This document shows positions 10,352 to 22,938 of a DNA stretch of 64,000 nucleotides, piece after piece. Both the position numbers and the translations under genes were made by a program. Within the stretch, counting starts at the first letter, position 1; every line of letters starts with the position of its first letter. Source of the stretch: Actinomycetes bacterium (lineage in GTDB: Bacteria; Actinomycetota; Actinomycetes; Mycobacteriales; Mycobacteriaceae); contig JAHZIT010000093.1 of the NCBI GenBank assembly GCA_022601275.1, forward strand, positions 43,400-107,399. The letters run 5' to 3'. The notes under the pieces were generated by a model. The model searched no databases, was not told where the DNA came from, and saw nothing but the letters and a program-made list of their open reading frames with translations.

Positions 10352-10798
10352 CTAATTGGGCCCGGTCGAACAGACCTTCCATACACCGTCCTGGCGTGCG
10401 AACAGCATCTCGACGGTCTCCTTGGCGTCAGGATCTTTGTCGAAGTGGTAGGTGACGTCGGCGGTGGCCCGGTCGCCTTCGATAGCCATGTTGGTCGCGC
10501 GGTCGACAAAGCGCTCACCACGGTTCGTCGACGAATCACGTTGCCTGGCAATTACTTCTGCTTCGATACCCCGGTGCTCCGCGCAGGTGTAGGCACGGAA
10601 GTCAGCGTAGTCCTGGCGCTGTAGCGCGTCGTTCCGCGCAACCACTGCGCGACCGATCTGCTGTTCGTCGGTGAGCTCGTCACCGGAGAGCGCATTGGAC
10701 AACCAGACCGCGATCAAGCCGATGACGATGATCGCGAGTGCGGCCAGGAACGGACCGGGGCTCGCGCCATTGGAAGACTTGTCAGAAGGTTCTTTCAT
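10352..10798 (-). CDS. Hypothetical single-TM protein with NTF2-like/DUF4878-like extracytoplasmic domain
   Basis: N-terminal TM FLAALAIIVIGLIAVWLSNAL; start overlaps purT stop. Confidence 0.75.
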   Translation of the reverse strand: MKEPSDKSSNGASPGPFLAALAIIVIGLIAVWLSNALSGDELTDEQQIGRAVVARNDALQRQDYADFRAYTCAEHRGIEAEVIARQRDSSTNRGERFVDRATNMAIEGDRATADVTYHFDKDPDAKETVEMLFARQDGVWKVCSTGPN

Positions 10799-12009
10799 CG
10801 GAGCCCGCGCAGAGCCGTCGCGACCCGGCGAGCGCGGTCGCGGGCGACAATCGGATCGGGTGCTGTCGCCGTCGAGAGGGCGAGCCAGCGCCGAGCTTCC
10901 GGCGCATCGCTTCGGCCGAATAGACGCACGTCGCTTTCCGCGACGGCCAGCGCGTCGGCCAGGTGGGCGCGCAGCTGTGCGTCCTCCGCATCGAGGCTGT
11001 CCGCCTTCGCCGACGCTGAACCCGACGCACGACCCGGCCCTGACGCATAGCGCACCTCGACGGCGCCCGGCGAGATCATGATGGTGTCCACCGGAAGCCC
11101 GAGGATGGCCCGAGCGTGCAGCTCGAACTCGGAGAGCCGCTGCGAGCGCAGGGTCACCAGCCCACTGTCATCGGGCCGCGGCGCCACGTCGGCGAAATAG
11201 ACCTCGTCGCCACGTACCAGCAACTCCACGCTGAACACCCCGCGACCACCCAGCGAATTGACGATGCGGGCGGCGATCGATTTCGCATCGTCCAGCGCGG
11301 CCGGTGAAAGCTGCTGGGGCTGCCAGGATTCCAGGCTCCCATCAGCTGATTGGTGGTGACCGATCGGCTCACAGAAATGGACGACCGGTCCGGTGGGGCC
11401 GCTGGTGCGCACCGTCAGCAACGTCACCTGGGCATCGACCTCGACGATGGTCTCGACCATGACACGTTGCAGGCTGAGGCGGCCCCCGGCGACGGCGCGG
11501 CGCCAAGCAGGATCGACGTCTTCCGCCCCCCGCAGCACCGACTCGCCCTCACCTGGGGCGGCGGCGACCGGCTTGACCGCCAACGGGAAACCCGCGTGCT
11601 GTCCGATCGCGGTGAGCTCTGCTGCCGAACCGGCGAACCAGAACGGGACCGTGGGCAGGCCGAGCTCGTCGGCCGCAAGCCGCCGCAAGCCTTCACCGTC
11701 GAGCGCCAGGCGGGAGCCGCGCGGCGTCGGGAACACCTCCACGTCGCCACGCTCGGCAATCTTCGTCAGCGCGTCCATGGCGACGGCGCCGTCGTCGGCC
11801 ACCGGGTAGTCCGGCTTCTCCTTCTCGATGAGCTCGGTGACCGCGTCGGCGTACCGGTCCACGGTGATCACCTCGGCACCGAGATGCCGGAACGCCAGCG
11901 CCAGCTCACCGTTACGTTCCCCGGCGCCAAGCAGCATCACCACTGCCGAACCGGGTGCGCGCACCGACGTCTGTTCAGAAATCGTGTCACCGTCCGTCGT
12001 GTCACTCAT
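10795..12009 (-). CDS. purT: Phosphoribosylglycinamide formyltransferase 2 (ATP-grasp)
   Basis: VVMLLGAGERNGELALAFRHLGAEVITVDRYADA; FSVELLVRGDEVYFADVAPRPDDSGLVTL. Confidence 0.93.
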   Translation of the reverse strand: MSDTTDGDTISEQTSVRAPGSAVVMLLGAGERNGELALAFRHLGAEVITVDRYADAVTELIEKEKPDYPVADDGAVAMDALTKIAERGDVEVFPTPRGSRLALDGEGLRRLAADELGLPTVPFWFAGSAAELTAIGQHAGFPLAVKPVAAAPGEGESVLRGAEDVDPAWRRAVAGGRLSLQRVMVETIVEVDAQVTLLTVRTSGPTGPVVHFCEPIGHHQSADGSLESWQPQQLSPAALDDAKSIAARIVNSLGGRGVFSVELLVRGDEVYFADVAPRPDDSGLVTLRSQRLSEFELHARAILGLPVDTIMISPGAVEVRYASGPGRASGSASAKADSLDAEDAQLRAHLADALAVAESDVRLFGRSDAPEARRWLALSTATAPDPIVARDRARRVATALRGLR

Positions 12010-12144
12010 CGTCCGTACACCCTGCCAGAACAGGCGACATGACGAGCCGCGCCATGCGCAACCGGGCGGTCGACTTGCACCCCGGGCGCGCCGGCCCCGC
12101 GCCGCGCGGGCACCGGTGCGCGGAAGTCTGAAAACATTGACGGT

Positions 12145-14217
12145 ATGGTCGGTCGGTTCTCGTGGGTGCTCGCGCTCGTCATCGTCGCTGCGTCCGGCGT
12201 ACTGATGGGACTCCTCGGCGGCAGTGACTCAGCGGAGCAGTCACCGGTTCCGGTTCCTCCAAGCGCTGAGTCGGCCCGGGCCGACTCAGCCCGCACCCAG
12301 TTCCCCGGCGGTGATCGCGTACCGGTGATTTTGGTGGTCAGCGGCGAAGACGGCGCTGCGTTGACACCGGCTGACAAACAAGCGGCCGATGCGGCCCGCC
12401 AGCGGATGCTGGGTGTCGCCGGGGCGAGCGAAGCGACGGGTCCGCCCATCCAGATCTCCGAAGACCGACAGGCCGCGGTGGCGGTGGTGCCGTTACCGGC
12501 AGACCTGTCCGGGTTTGCGCTCAACGACAAGATCCAGGCGCTACGCGCGGCCGCTGACCAGGGGCTTCCCGGTGACCTTCGAGCCGAGGTCACCGGCGGG
12601 CCGGCATTCGGCGCGGACATCGCCGACTCGTTCTCCGGCGCGAATCTGACACTGCTCATCGTGACCGCGACGGTGGTGGCACTGCTGCTGATCATCACCT
12701 ACCGGTCCCCGGTGTTGTGGCTCGCACCGCTGGTGGTGATCGGCTTCGCCGACCGGGTGGCCGCCGTCGTCGGCACGGCCGTCGCCGAAGCCCTGGATAT
12801 GGCACCGGACGGGCAGTCGTCGGGGATCACCAGCGTTCTGGTCTTCGGTGCGGGCACAAACTATGCGTTGCTGCTGATCTCACGGTACCGAGAAGAGTTG
12901 GGACGTAACCGGTCCCATCACGATGCTCTGGATACCGCCGTCCGCCGCGCCGGCCCGGCCATCATCGCGAGCAACGCCACGGTGGTGTTGGCATTGTTGA
13001 CGTTGCTCCTGGCGTCGTCACCGAGCACCCGCAGCCTGGGGGTCCAGGCCGCCTCCGGACTGGTGGTCGCGGCGGTGTTCCTGTTGCTGGTACTACCCCC
13101 GGTGCTCGGAATTTTCGGGCGGAAGCTGTTCTGGCCGTTCATCCCTCAGGTAGGGGACGAAGCACTGACCGACCGGGGGGTCTGGCACCGGGTGGCCGCC
13201 TCCGTGGCGCGACGACCGGCGCAGGTCGCGGTGGTTTCGATCGGCGCGCTGGCCCTGCTGTGCACTGGATTGCTGAGCACACCGCTGGGCCTGTCACAAA
13301 CCGAGCAGTTCCGCGTCCAGGCCGAATCGGTCAACGGCTTCGACACACTCGCGGCGCACTTCCCCAGCGGACTGACCGATCCAACCTGGGTGATCGCGTC
13401 GACCGATCGCGCCGCCGGGGTGCAGCGGGCGATCGACGACACACCCGGTGTCGTAGCGGTGACGCCCACCGGTACCGCGCCAAACGGCCTGAGCCAGTGG
13501 TCGGTGGTCCTCTCCGCTGCCCCGGCTTCCGATGAGGCATTCGGAGCCATTGATGCACTTCGTGATTCGGTGCACCGGGTCGACAGCGATGGACTTGTCG
13601 GCGGCTCCGATGCCAAGGCAAGAGATGCGGCTGCAGCCGCCGGGCACGACCGCGCAGTGGTGGTACCCGCGATCCTCGCGGTGGTATTGCTGGTGCTGTA
13701 CGTTTTGCTGCGCTCGGCACTGGCGCCGCTGGTCCTGGTTGCCGTCACGGTGCTGAGCGCGCTGGCCGCCCTCGGGCTGGGCGGCTGGGCGGGCGTGCAT
13801 GTGTTCGGATTCCCAGCACTGGACAACACCGCTCCCCTGTTGGCCTTCCTGTTCCTGGTCGCCCTCGGGGTGGACTACACCATCTTCCTGGTGACCCGCG
13901 CTCGTGAGGAGACACCGGAGCACGGCACCCGCGACGGCATCATCCGGGCAGTCTCGGCGACCGGCGCGGTGATCAGCAGTGCGGGCATCGTATTGGCCGC
14001 GGTGTTCTGCGTGCTGGCCGTACTTCCCTTGATCGTGCTCACCCAACTGGGCATCATTGTCGGGTTGGGCATCCTGTTGGACACCTTCTTGGTGCGGACA
14101 GTGATCATCCCGGCGCTGTTCACCCTGATCGGCCCCCGGATCTGGTGGCCCGCGCTGCAAGGCGAGACCGCCGGTTCCCCGGTACGACGGGCGGGCGGCC
14201 GACACCGCGCCCGATAG
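12145..14217 (+). CDS. MMPL/RND family transporter
   Basis: 690 aa with two MMPL repeats (ITSVLVFGAGTNYALLLISRYREEL; FLFLVALGVDYTIFLVTRAREE). Confidence 0.93.
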   Translation: MVGRFSWVLALVIVAASGVLMGLLGGSDSAEQSPVPVPPSAESARADSARTQFPGGDRVPVILVVSGEDGAALTPADKQAADAARQRMLGVAGASEATGPPIQISEDRQAAVAVVPLPADLSGFALNDKIQALRAAADQGLPGDLRAEVTGGPAFGADIADSFSGANLTLLIVTATVVALLLIITYRSPVLWLAPLVVIGFADRVAAVVGTAVAEALDMAPDGQSSGITSVLVFGAGTNYALLLISRYREELGRNRSHHDALDTAVRRAGPAIIASNATVVLALLTLLLASSPSTRSLGVQAASGLVVAAVFLLLVLPPVLGIFGRKLFWPFIPQVGDEALTDRGVWHRVAASVARRPAQVAVVSIGALALLCTGLLSTPLGLSQTEQFRVQAESVNGFDTLAAHFPSGLTDPTWVIASTDRAAGVQRAIDDTPGVVAVTPTGTAPNGLSQWSVVLSAAPASDEAFGAIDALRDSVHRVDSDGLVGGSDAKARDAAAAAGHDRAVVVPAILAVVLLVLYVLLRSALAPLVLVAVTVLSALAALGLGGWAGVHVFGFPALDNTAPLLAFLFLVALGVDYTIFLVTRAREETPEHGTRDGIIRAVSATGAVISSAGIVLAAVFCVLAVLPLIVLTQLGIIVGLGILLDTFLVRTVIIPALFTLIGPRIWWPALQGETAGSPVRRAGGRHRAR

Positions 14218-14227
14218 CCCGCCGCGG

Positions 14228-14896
14228 TCAGGGGTCACCCCGCACGTCGATAACACCTGATCGCGCCAGGATCACCAGGCTCACCACCAGCACCCACGCC
14301 GGAAAGGCCACCGTCATCCACAGGTTGATGTCGCTGGCCACCAGAACACTGAGCGCGACCAGGTAGGTCAGCACCACCAGCCAGACGGGCATCAGCCGGG
14401 TCCGCAACCAGATGGTCGCCAGCGACATCATGAACACCGCCGCCATCTTCAGCGCATAGGTGTTGCTCAGCGAAACGAGGAGTCCCTGACCGAAGGCGGC
14501 CACCTCGGTGCGGGTGCCGTCGGCTGACAGAAACTCCTTGCTGGCGAGCAGCCCTGCGCCAACGGCGGTGGACGCGTAGATCATCGCCAGGAATAACAGA
14601 CCACTGCCGATGAACACCGTCGAGAAGAACTTGTCCTCCAACGGGCCGAGAACGTCGCGTATCACGCCGATGAACCAGAGGAACGCGATGCCTGCAAACG
14701 GCATCAGCACCACCGCGACCCGCAGGCGATCATCCGACCCCGCGACCCATTGCTCGCCGAGTTCGGCATCGGCGGGCATGGCAGTACGGATCATCACCAG
14801 AACGGCGCCGAAAAGCAGCGCGAACAGCACACCGGCGAAGGCCGCCGCGCGCGGTGTCGAGAGGCGGCGGATGTGGCGGTCAATGGGATGCGTCAC
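14228..14896 (-). CDS. Multi-TM hypothetical membrane protein
   Basis: GTG start gives VTHPIDRHIRRLSTPRAAAFAGVLFALLFGAVLVMIRTAM..., 222 aa with about 6 hydrophobic segments. Confidence 0.75.
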   Translation of the reverse strand: MTHPIDRHIRRLSTPRAAAFAGVLFALLFGAVLVMIRTAMPADAELGEQWVAGSDDRLRVAVVLMPFAGIAFLWFIGVIRDVLGPLEDKFFSTVFIGSGLLFLAMIYASTAVGAGLLASKEFLSADGTRTEVAAFGQGLLVSLSNTYALKMAAVFMMSLATIWLRTRLMPVWLVVLTYLVALSVLVASDINLWMTVAFPAWVLVVSLVILARSGVIDVRGDP

Positions 14897-14936
14897 CGTT
14901 CCATGGTGGCATGCCGGGCCCGTCAGATGCAGTTGA

Positions 14937-17900
14937 TCAGCCCGCCCACACATCCTCGACGTAGCGATCCGACTCGACCAGGCCGATGAGCCAGTCGCGG
15001 GCATCGCTCTCGCTTGCCCCGGTGCGCGCGCGGTAGATGTCGATGAACGCCTGCCGCACGGCCGGGGCCATCTTGGCGCCATCGCCACAGACGAAAACGT
15101 GGGTGTCGCTCGTGGGGTCGCCGAGAAGTGCCCAGACGTCCTCGGCGTCGGCAGCGATGCGGTCCTGCACGTAGCGGACGCCGTTCTGCGGTGCCCGCGA
15201 GAAGGCCGGGCGCATCGAGACGATCCCGAGCCCTTCGGCTTCGATGAACTGGTCCTTGAAGATGTAGTCCACGTCGGGGTCGCGGACCCCGAAGAAGCAC
15301 AGCGCGGTGGTATACGGCTCACCCGCTGCTCTGGCCGCCAAGCGGTCGCCGAGGAACCCGCAGAACGGCGCTACGCCGGTGCCTGCGCTGACCAGGATGA
15401 CGTTCTTCTCTGGGTCCGCGCCCGCCCGGAAGGCCTTGCGTGCCGGATCAACCCGGGCGCGGATCTGTTCCCCGGCGCCGATGCCGGCGAGATGGTTTGA
15501 GGCAACACCTTTGAAGAGGCCTTGGCCCGATCGGGCCGGCGCGTCGAGCACGCTCACCACGAGACCGACGACATCCGGGGACAGTCGCGAGGACGACGAG
15601 ATGGAGTAGTGCCGGGGTGTCATCGGCTCGAGCAGCTCGAGAAGCTCTGCACCGGTGATGTCGCAGGCAGGGAACTCCTCAAGAATTTCGATGGGGCTGA
15701 GGGCACACGGCTCGGATGCGGCGGCAAGCTCTTCGAGGCGTTTCCGCTCCGGTTGGCATGGATTGGCCGCGGCGAGCTTCCGCAGTTGGCCGTTCGTCGC
15801 GGGCTTGCGAAGCTCGACGAGGTGGGTGAGCAATTCGCGCACGCTCACCTCGCGGTCGAGTGCAATGAGCCGCCGCGAGGTCCGCCGAGGGTTGATCGAC
15901 AGGCGTTCCGCCGCGTCGATTTCCAACGATGCGATAACCGCTTCGACCACATCGGCTGGGTTGTCGGCGAGCACCGTCAAATGATCGCCGGTCTGGTACT
16001 CGAAGCCTTCGGGGAGGGCAACGCGGACATTTCTCTTGGCTTGCCCGAGGGCGTTTTCGCCACTGACCAGCTCGGTGTTTTCCAGCACCACCATCGGTGT
16101 CACCGCGAACCGTGCGTCGATTGCCGCGGTAACCGGACCGGTGATGGTGTGCAGATCGTAGAGCGGCTCGTCCATCGAGGTCTTCAGCGTTGAGTCGGGG
16201 TCTCCGAAGAGCTCGGACAACGCCAATCCCAGCGCGACAGTGAACTCTTCGACCGTCCCGGTGAGGTCGCCCGAGGTGTCCGCAGCGCCCATCGGGACCA
16301 GACGCCTGCCGCCGAGTTCGGCCAGCCGTTCGTCGATGCGCTTCGGCACCGCCTGGTAGGTATCGGTCCAGTTGTGGTCCCCTACGCCCAGCACCGCGAA
16401 GCGGGGCGAGCCACTCAGTGCGGCATCCTTGTCGTTAAGCCAGGCGAAGAAGGCGCGCGCATCATCGGTCGGCTGTCCGTTGTAGGACGACGCGACAATC
16501 AGTATCGCGTCGACCTCAGGCAGGTCACCGACGGCGTCATCCAACGGTCCGAGCGTTGCGACGCAGCCCACATCGGTGGCTTCCTCTTGCAGTTGGCTGG
16601 CCAGCGCCCGACAGGTGCCGAGGTTCGAGCCGTGCAGGATCGCCACGGTGGTTCCGGCCTTGATGGATGAAACCACCTGCGGCTGGACCGCGGTGGAGCC
16701 GGCCGTGTCCGCCGGCGCTGCGTGATGGCGGTCGGCCGGGGTGCGCCGGATCAGATCAAGGTGGAAACCGACCGGCCGGCGACTCAGCTCGCCCTCCCAC
16801 CGCGGTACATAGTGTTGCGAATCGATCAGACGGTATCGATGGAGCACCCGGGCGATCGCCATGGTGGCCTCGTGCAGGGCGAACTGGCGGCCGATGCACG
16901 ACCGAGGTCCGGTGCCAAACGGTTTGAACAGGGCCGACGGTCGGGCTGCGGCAAGGTCGGGTTCGAACCGGTCGGGGTCGAAGAGCTCTACGTTGTCGCC
17001 CCATTCCGGCTGCCGGTGTAGCGCTCCGGTGAGCACGGTGACCGCTTCGCCCTGCTTGACCGGGTACTTGCCGCCGATAACTTGGTCGGTAAGAGCCATC
17101 CGGTCGAAGTTCAGCACAGGAGGCGACAGCCGGAGCGTCTCGTTGAGTACTTGTCGCAGATAGGTGAGTTTGCCGATGTCGTCGTAGCTGGGCAGGTAGT
17201 CATCGTCGGAGCCGAACACCCCGTCCACCTCGGCCTGCACCCGGGAGTGCACCAGCGGATGCCGGACGATGTTGTAGAGCGCAGTGGGCATCAGCTCTGA
17301 GGTCGTCAGCTGCCCGGCGATGAGGAAGGTCATGATCTGGTTACGGATGTTTTCCGGCTCGAGCACCGGGTTACCGTCGGCGTCGTGCTTGAGCATGGAG
17401 TACAGCAGGTCGTCGGCCTCATCTGAGCCGGCGCGATGCCGATCGATCAGTTCGTCGAAGTATCCGTGGAGGTTGGCCAGCTCGGCCTCGAATTCGGAGG
17501 CATATTGCGGTGATCCGACCATATCGAGCGCGGTGGTGAAACTCTTCGGGATCGGAGCAAGGCCGTCATGATCGAAGGACTCGAAGCGTGCTCCGAATCC
17601 AGCCAACGCGACGGTGTCCATCGCAAGCTTCTGCAGATCGCCGGATACGTCCACCGGCTGCCGGCCGATGCTGGCATCCCACCGGGCGATGAGCTTGCCG
17701 TTGATGTCCAGCATCGCGGCGTGGTAATTACGCAGACCGGTGTAGCTGAACCCCGGCAGCAGGACGTCGTGTGCCTTTTGCCAATTCGGCTCACCGTGAT
17801 ACGCGGTGAACAGCCCGTCTCCCGCCAATTGGCGGATATCGGCGAGCGGCTTGGTCAGGTTCTTGGCGAACCTGCTCTCGTCGCACACCTCCTCGACCAG

Positions 17901-18104
17901 CGCCATGGAGCACAGGTACAACCGTTGACCACCGCTGTAGTCCCCATAGAAAATCGGCCCATGGAGCTCACCGAGGATGTCGATGGGGAGTGCGTAGGGT
18001 CGGCCGGCCAAATCCGCCGGGGTGGGGAGTGCACCTTCGGCGGAAGGGACGTTCTCGAGCTGTGGGGGCAAAGAGGGTTCGAATTCGGCCACGCCGGACA
18101 GCAT
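14937..18104 (-). CDS. Bifunctional cytochrome P450/NADPH-P450 reductase (CYP102-type)
   Basis: 1055 aa; heme motif FKPFGTGPRSCIGRQFALHE; flavodoxin-like ILHGSNLGTCRALASQL; FAD/NADPH region RHYSISSSSRLSPD, ILVSAGTGVAPFCGFL. Confidence 0.95.
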   Translation of the reverse strand: MLSGVAEFEPSLPPQLENVPSAEGALPTPADLAGRPYALPIDILGELHGPIFYGDYSGGQRLYLCSMALVEEVCDESRFAKNLTKPLADIRQLAGDGLFTAYHGEPNWQKAHDVLLPGFSYTGLRNYHAAMLDINGKLIARWDASIGRQPVDVSGDLQKLAMDTVALAGFGARFESFDHDGLAPIPKSFTTALDMVGSPQYASEFEAELANLHGYFDELIDRHRAGSDEADDLLYSMLKHDADGNPVLEPENIRNQIMTFLIAGQLTTSELMPTALYNIVRHPLVHSRVQAEVDGVFGSDDDYLPSYDDIGKLTYLRQVLNETLRLSPPVLNFDRMALTDQVIGGKYPVKQGEAVTVLTGALHRQPEWGDNVELFDPDRFEPDLAAARPSALFKPFGTGPRSCIGRQFALHEATMAIARVLHRYRLIDSQHYVPRWEGELSRRPVGFHLDLIRRTPADRHHAAPADTAGSTAVQPQVVSSIKAGTTVAILHGSNLGTCRALASQLQEEATDVGCVATLGPLDDAVGDLPEVDAILIVASSYNGQPTDDARAFFAWLNDKDAALSGSPRFAVLGVGDHNWTDTYQAVPKRIDERLAELGGRRLVPMGAADTSGDLTGTVEEFTVALGLALSELFGDPDSTLKTSMDEPLYDLHTITGPVTAAIDARFAVTPMVVLENTELVSGENALGQAKRNVRVALPEGFEYQTGDHLTVLADNPADVVEAVIASLEIDAAERLSINPRRTSRRLIALDREVSVRELLTHLVELRKPATNGQLRKLAAANPCQPERKRLEELAAASEPCALSPIEILEEFPACDITGAELLELLEPMTPRHYSISSSSRLSPDVVGLVVSVLDAPARSGQGLFKGVASNHLAGIGAGEQIRARVDPARKAFRAGADPEKNVILVSAGTGVAPFCGFLGDRLAARAAGEPYTTALCFFGVRDPDVDYIFKDQFIEAEGLGIVSMRPAFSRAPQNGVRYVQDRIAADAEDVWALLGDPTSDTHVFVCGDGAKMAPAVRQAFIDIYRARTGASESDARDWLIGLVESDRYVEDVWAG

Positions 18105-18133
18105 ATGCGTGACTGAGCGCCGCAGGCAGCGAA

Positions 18134-20768
<2,635 letters not shown>

Positions 20769-20770
20769 TC

Positions 20771-20840
20771 ATCGGCCCTTGAAAATCGGCCGTCGAAAAT
20801 CGGCCGTCGAAAATCGGCCCTTGAAAATCGGCCGTCGACG
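20771..20840. repeat. 14-bp tandem repeat, 5 units (ATCGGCC[CTTG/GTCG]AAA)
   Basis: Five contiguous 14-mers in pattern A-B-B-A-B, last unit ending ACG. Confidence 0.95.
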
Positions 20841-20872
20841 AGGGGCGCAGCTGCCCCGGATAGCCTGGTGGC

Positions 20873-21652
20873 GTGAGCATTCGCCCACTGCATCAGTCGG
20901 TGCGCCCCAGCCCGATCTTCCTCGTCATCGTGGGGCTCACCGTGGTCGGCGGGGTCGTGGCATGGCTCTCGGCGCAGCAGATCCGGCCGCTGGCCTACCT
21001 CGGCGTCTTCGTTTTCGTCATCTTCGGGTGGCTGGTGACACTGTGTCTGCACGAGTTCGGCCACGCCTACACGGCATGGCGGTTCGGTGACCGCGACGTC
21101 GCCATACGCGGATATCTCACCCTCAATCCACTGAAGTACTCGCATCCGCTGCTGTCGCTCGGGCTGCCCGTTCTGTTCATCGCGCTGGGCGGCATCGGCC
21201 TGCCGGGCGGCGCGGTGTACGTCCAGACCGGGTTCATGACCAAGCGGCAGAAGACGCTGGTCAGCTTGGCCGGCCCGGCAGTCAACCTCGGGTTCGCGGT
21301 GCTGCTGCTCACCCTGACCCGGCTCATGTACGACCCGGCCCACTCGGTGTTCTGGGCGGGCGTGGCATTCCTGGGCTTCCTGCAGATCACCGCGTTCCTG
21401 CTCAACATGCTGCCCATTCCTGGCCTGGACGGCTACTCCGCGCTGGAGCCACATCTCAGTGCGGAAACGCAGCGCGCGCTGCAGCCCGCCAAACAGTGGG
21501 GCTTCTTCCTGCTGTTGATCCTGCTCATCGCACCGGGCCTCAATCAGTGGTTCTTCTCTGCGGTGTACTGGCTGTTCGAACTGTCCGGAGTGCCCGCCGC
21601 GCTGTCGGCCGCCGGGGGGCAGCTGACCCGGTTCTGGTCGGCCTGGTTTTGA
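20873..21652 (+). CDS. M50 (site-2 protease-like) membrane metalloprotease
   Basis: LCLHEFGHAYTAWRFG (HExxH) and LLNMLPIPGLDGYSALEP. Confidence 0.92.
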   Translation: MSIRPLHQSVRPSPIFLVIVGLTVVGGVVAWLSAQQIRPLAYLGVFVFVIFGWLVTLCLHEFGHAYTAWRFGDRDVAIRGYLTLNPLKYSHPLLSLGLPVLFIALGGIGLPGGAVYVQTGFMTKRQKTLVSLAGPAVNLGFAVLLLTLTRLMYDPAHSVFWAGVAFLGFLQITAFLLNMLPIPGLDGYSALEPHLSAETQRALQPAKQWGFFLLLILLIAPGLNQWFFSAVYWLFELSGVPAALSAAGGQLTRFWSAWF

Positions 21653-21730
21653 GCCACCGGGATGGTCCAGCTAGCGGTCCAACTGGCGGTCCAGATAGCT
21701 CAAGTGCGCCAGCCGGCCGGTGGTAGCCGG

Positions 21731-22879
21731 CTATTGGTATATCGCGCCGGCGACGGCGCGCTTCTGCGCCCTGAGCCGTTGCACGATGCCCGGAGCGAAG
21801 CCTGCACCAGTGGGGCGTTCGGGCACCTTGTCAAGATCTTCGGCCAGTGTCCAGCCTGAACCCAGCTCGATCAGGGATCGGTGCTTGGCGGCGTAGTAGT
21901 CCGGACTGATCGAGATCGCCACACCCGACGCGCCCGCCGCAGCGGCAATCATGTGCGGGTGAAATCGGGTCGAGATCCACGTCTGCCCAGCGGACACCGG
22001 AAGGCCATTGGCCCAGACATCGACGAACGGGTAGAACCGCGCCCCGGGCATTTCGTGCTCGATGAGCGCGTAGACCTCCCGGTCGACCCGCGGTATTCCC
22101 TCGACCACGCAGACCTGCTCCGGGGGCACTGCCCAGGCGCGCAACATTGCCAGCGTCGCGCCGGCGATCGAGCCATTGCCGATGTCGCTCATGTCTGACT
22201 GAAGGCAGATCATCACCGAGGGCGGCGGCGCATCCGGCCAGGCTTCCTGAGGCGTGGTGGTGCGGTGTCCCTGACCGATCGTCAGGAATGCATCGTCGAC
22301 GCCGGGGCCTACCCCGAGCAACTGAGCTGATTGCGAGTCGCGAACATCGACGACATCGAATCGGTCAGCCAGCGCTGCCAGTAGCGGGCCTGCACCCGGC
22401 GGCTGCGGGGTCAGCCCATGGCCCGACATTGCCGCCCTGGCCCCCGAATGCCGGGCAGCCGCAGCAGCCCCCGCCAGCAGCCCGACGTGCCGCGGCCATA
22501 CGGCATTGACGTACCCACCGCCGAGGACATGCACCACTTGGGGGCGGTGCAGCGCCACAATGCCCTGATGCCAGCGGGGTGCCATCCCAGGATTGGCGAT
22601 GGCATTCTGCACCCAGGACGCAACCTCCCACGGATCGTCGGATGGGGCCTCCCAACACAGTCGCCACAGCGTGTCGACGAAACGCACCCGCGGATGCGCG
22701 TGCCCGAAGAGCAACTGGCTCGGCCCCGGCGAGTGGGTGTCGACCCACACCTCGGCGTTGGGTGCTACCTCACCGAGGTGCCGCAACCACCCGTCCAGGA
22801 TGAGTTCGTCGCCGAAATTCGGGAAACCTGCGGTGGCAACCAGGTAGTACACGGGGGACTCCCGGCTTTCGCCCATCAC
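21731..22879 (-). CDS. Polysaccharide pyruvyl transferase family protein
   Basis: FPNFGDELILDGWLRHL N-terminus and WISTRFHPHMIAAAAGASGVAIS C-terminal motif. Confidence 0.85.
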   Translation of the reverse strand: MMGESRESPVYYLVATAGFPNFGDELILDGWLRHLGEVAPNAEVWVDTHSPGPSQLLFGHAHPRVRFVDTLWRLCWEAPSDDPWEVASWVQNAIANPGMAPRWHQGIVALHRPQVVHVLGGGYVNAVWPRHVGLLAGAAAAARHSGARAAMSGHGLTPQPPGAGPLLAALADRFDVVDVRDSQSAQLLGVGPGVDDAFLTIGQGHRTTTPQEAWPDAPPPSVMICLQSDMSDIGNGSIAGATLAMLRAWAVPPEQVCVVEGIPRVDREVYALIEHEMPGARFYPFVDVWANGLPVSAGQTWISTRFHPHMIAAAAGASGVAISISPDYYAAKHRSLIELGSGWTLAEDLDKVPERPTGAGFAPGIVQRLRAQKRAVAGAIYQ

Positions 22880-22928
22880 GCGATGCTACCGAGCGCCACG
22901 CGGCCCAACGCCTTGCCATACATGCAAC

Positions 22929-22938
22929 TATGCGCATA
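22929..22938. promoter_or_regulatory. TATGCGCATA palindrome upstream of CDF gene
   Basis: Perfect 10-bp palindrome within AT-rich ATATAT context, 10 bp before the start codon. Confidence 0.45.

Noticed and set aside
12018-12130. GC-rich hairpins as riboswitch or ncRNA upstream of the MMPL gene
   Set aside because: Simple GC-rich inverted stretches without conserved riboswitch motif; cannot be distinguished from composition.
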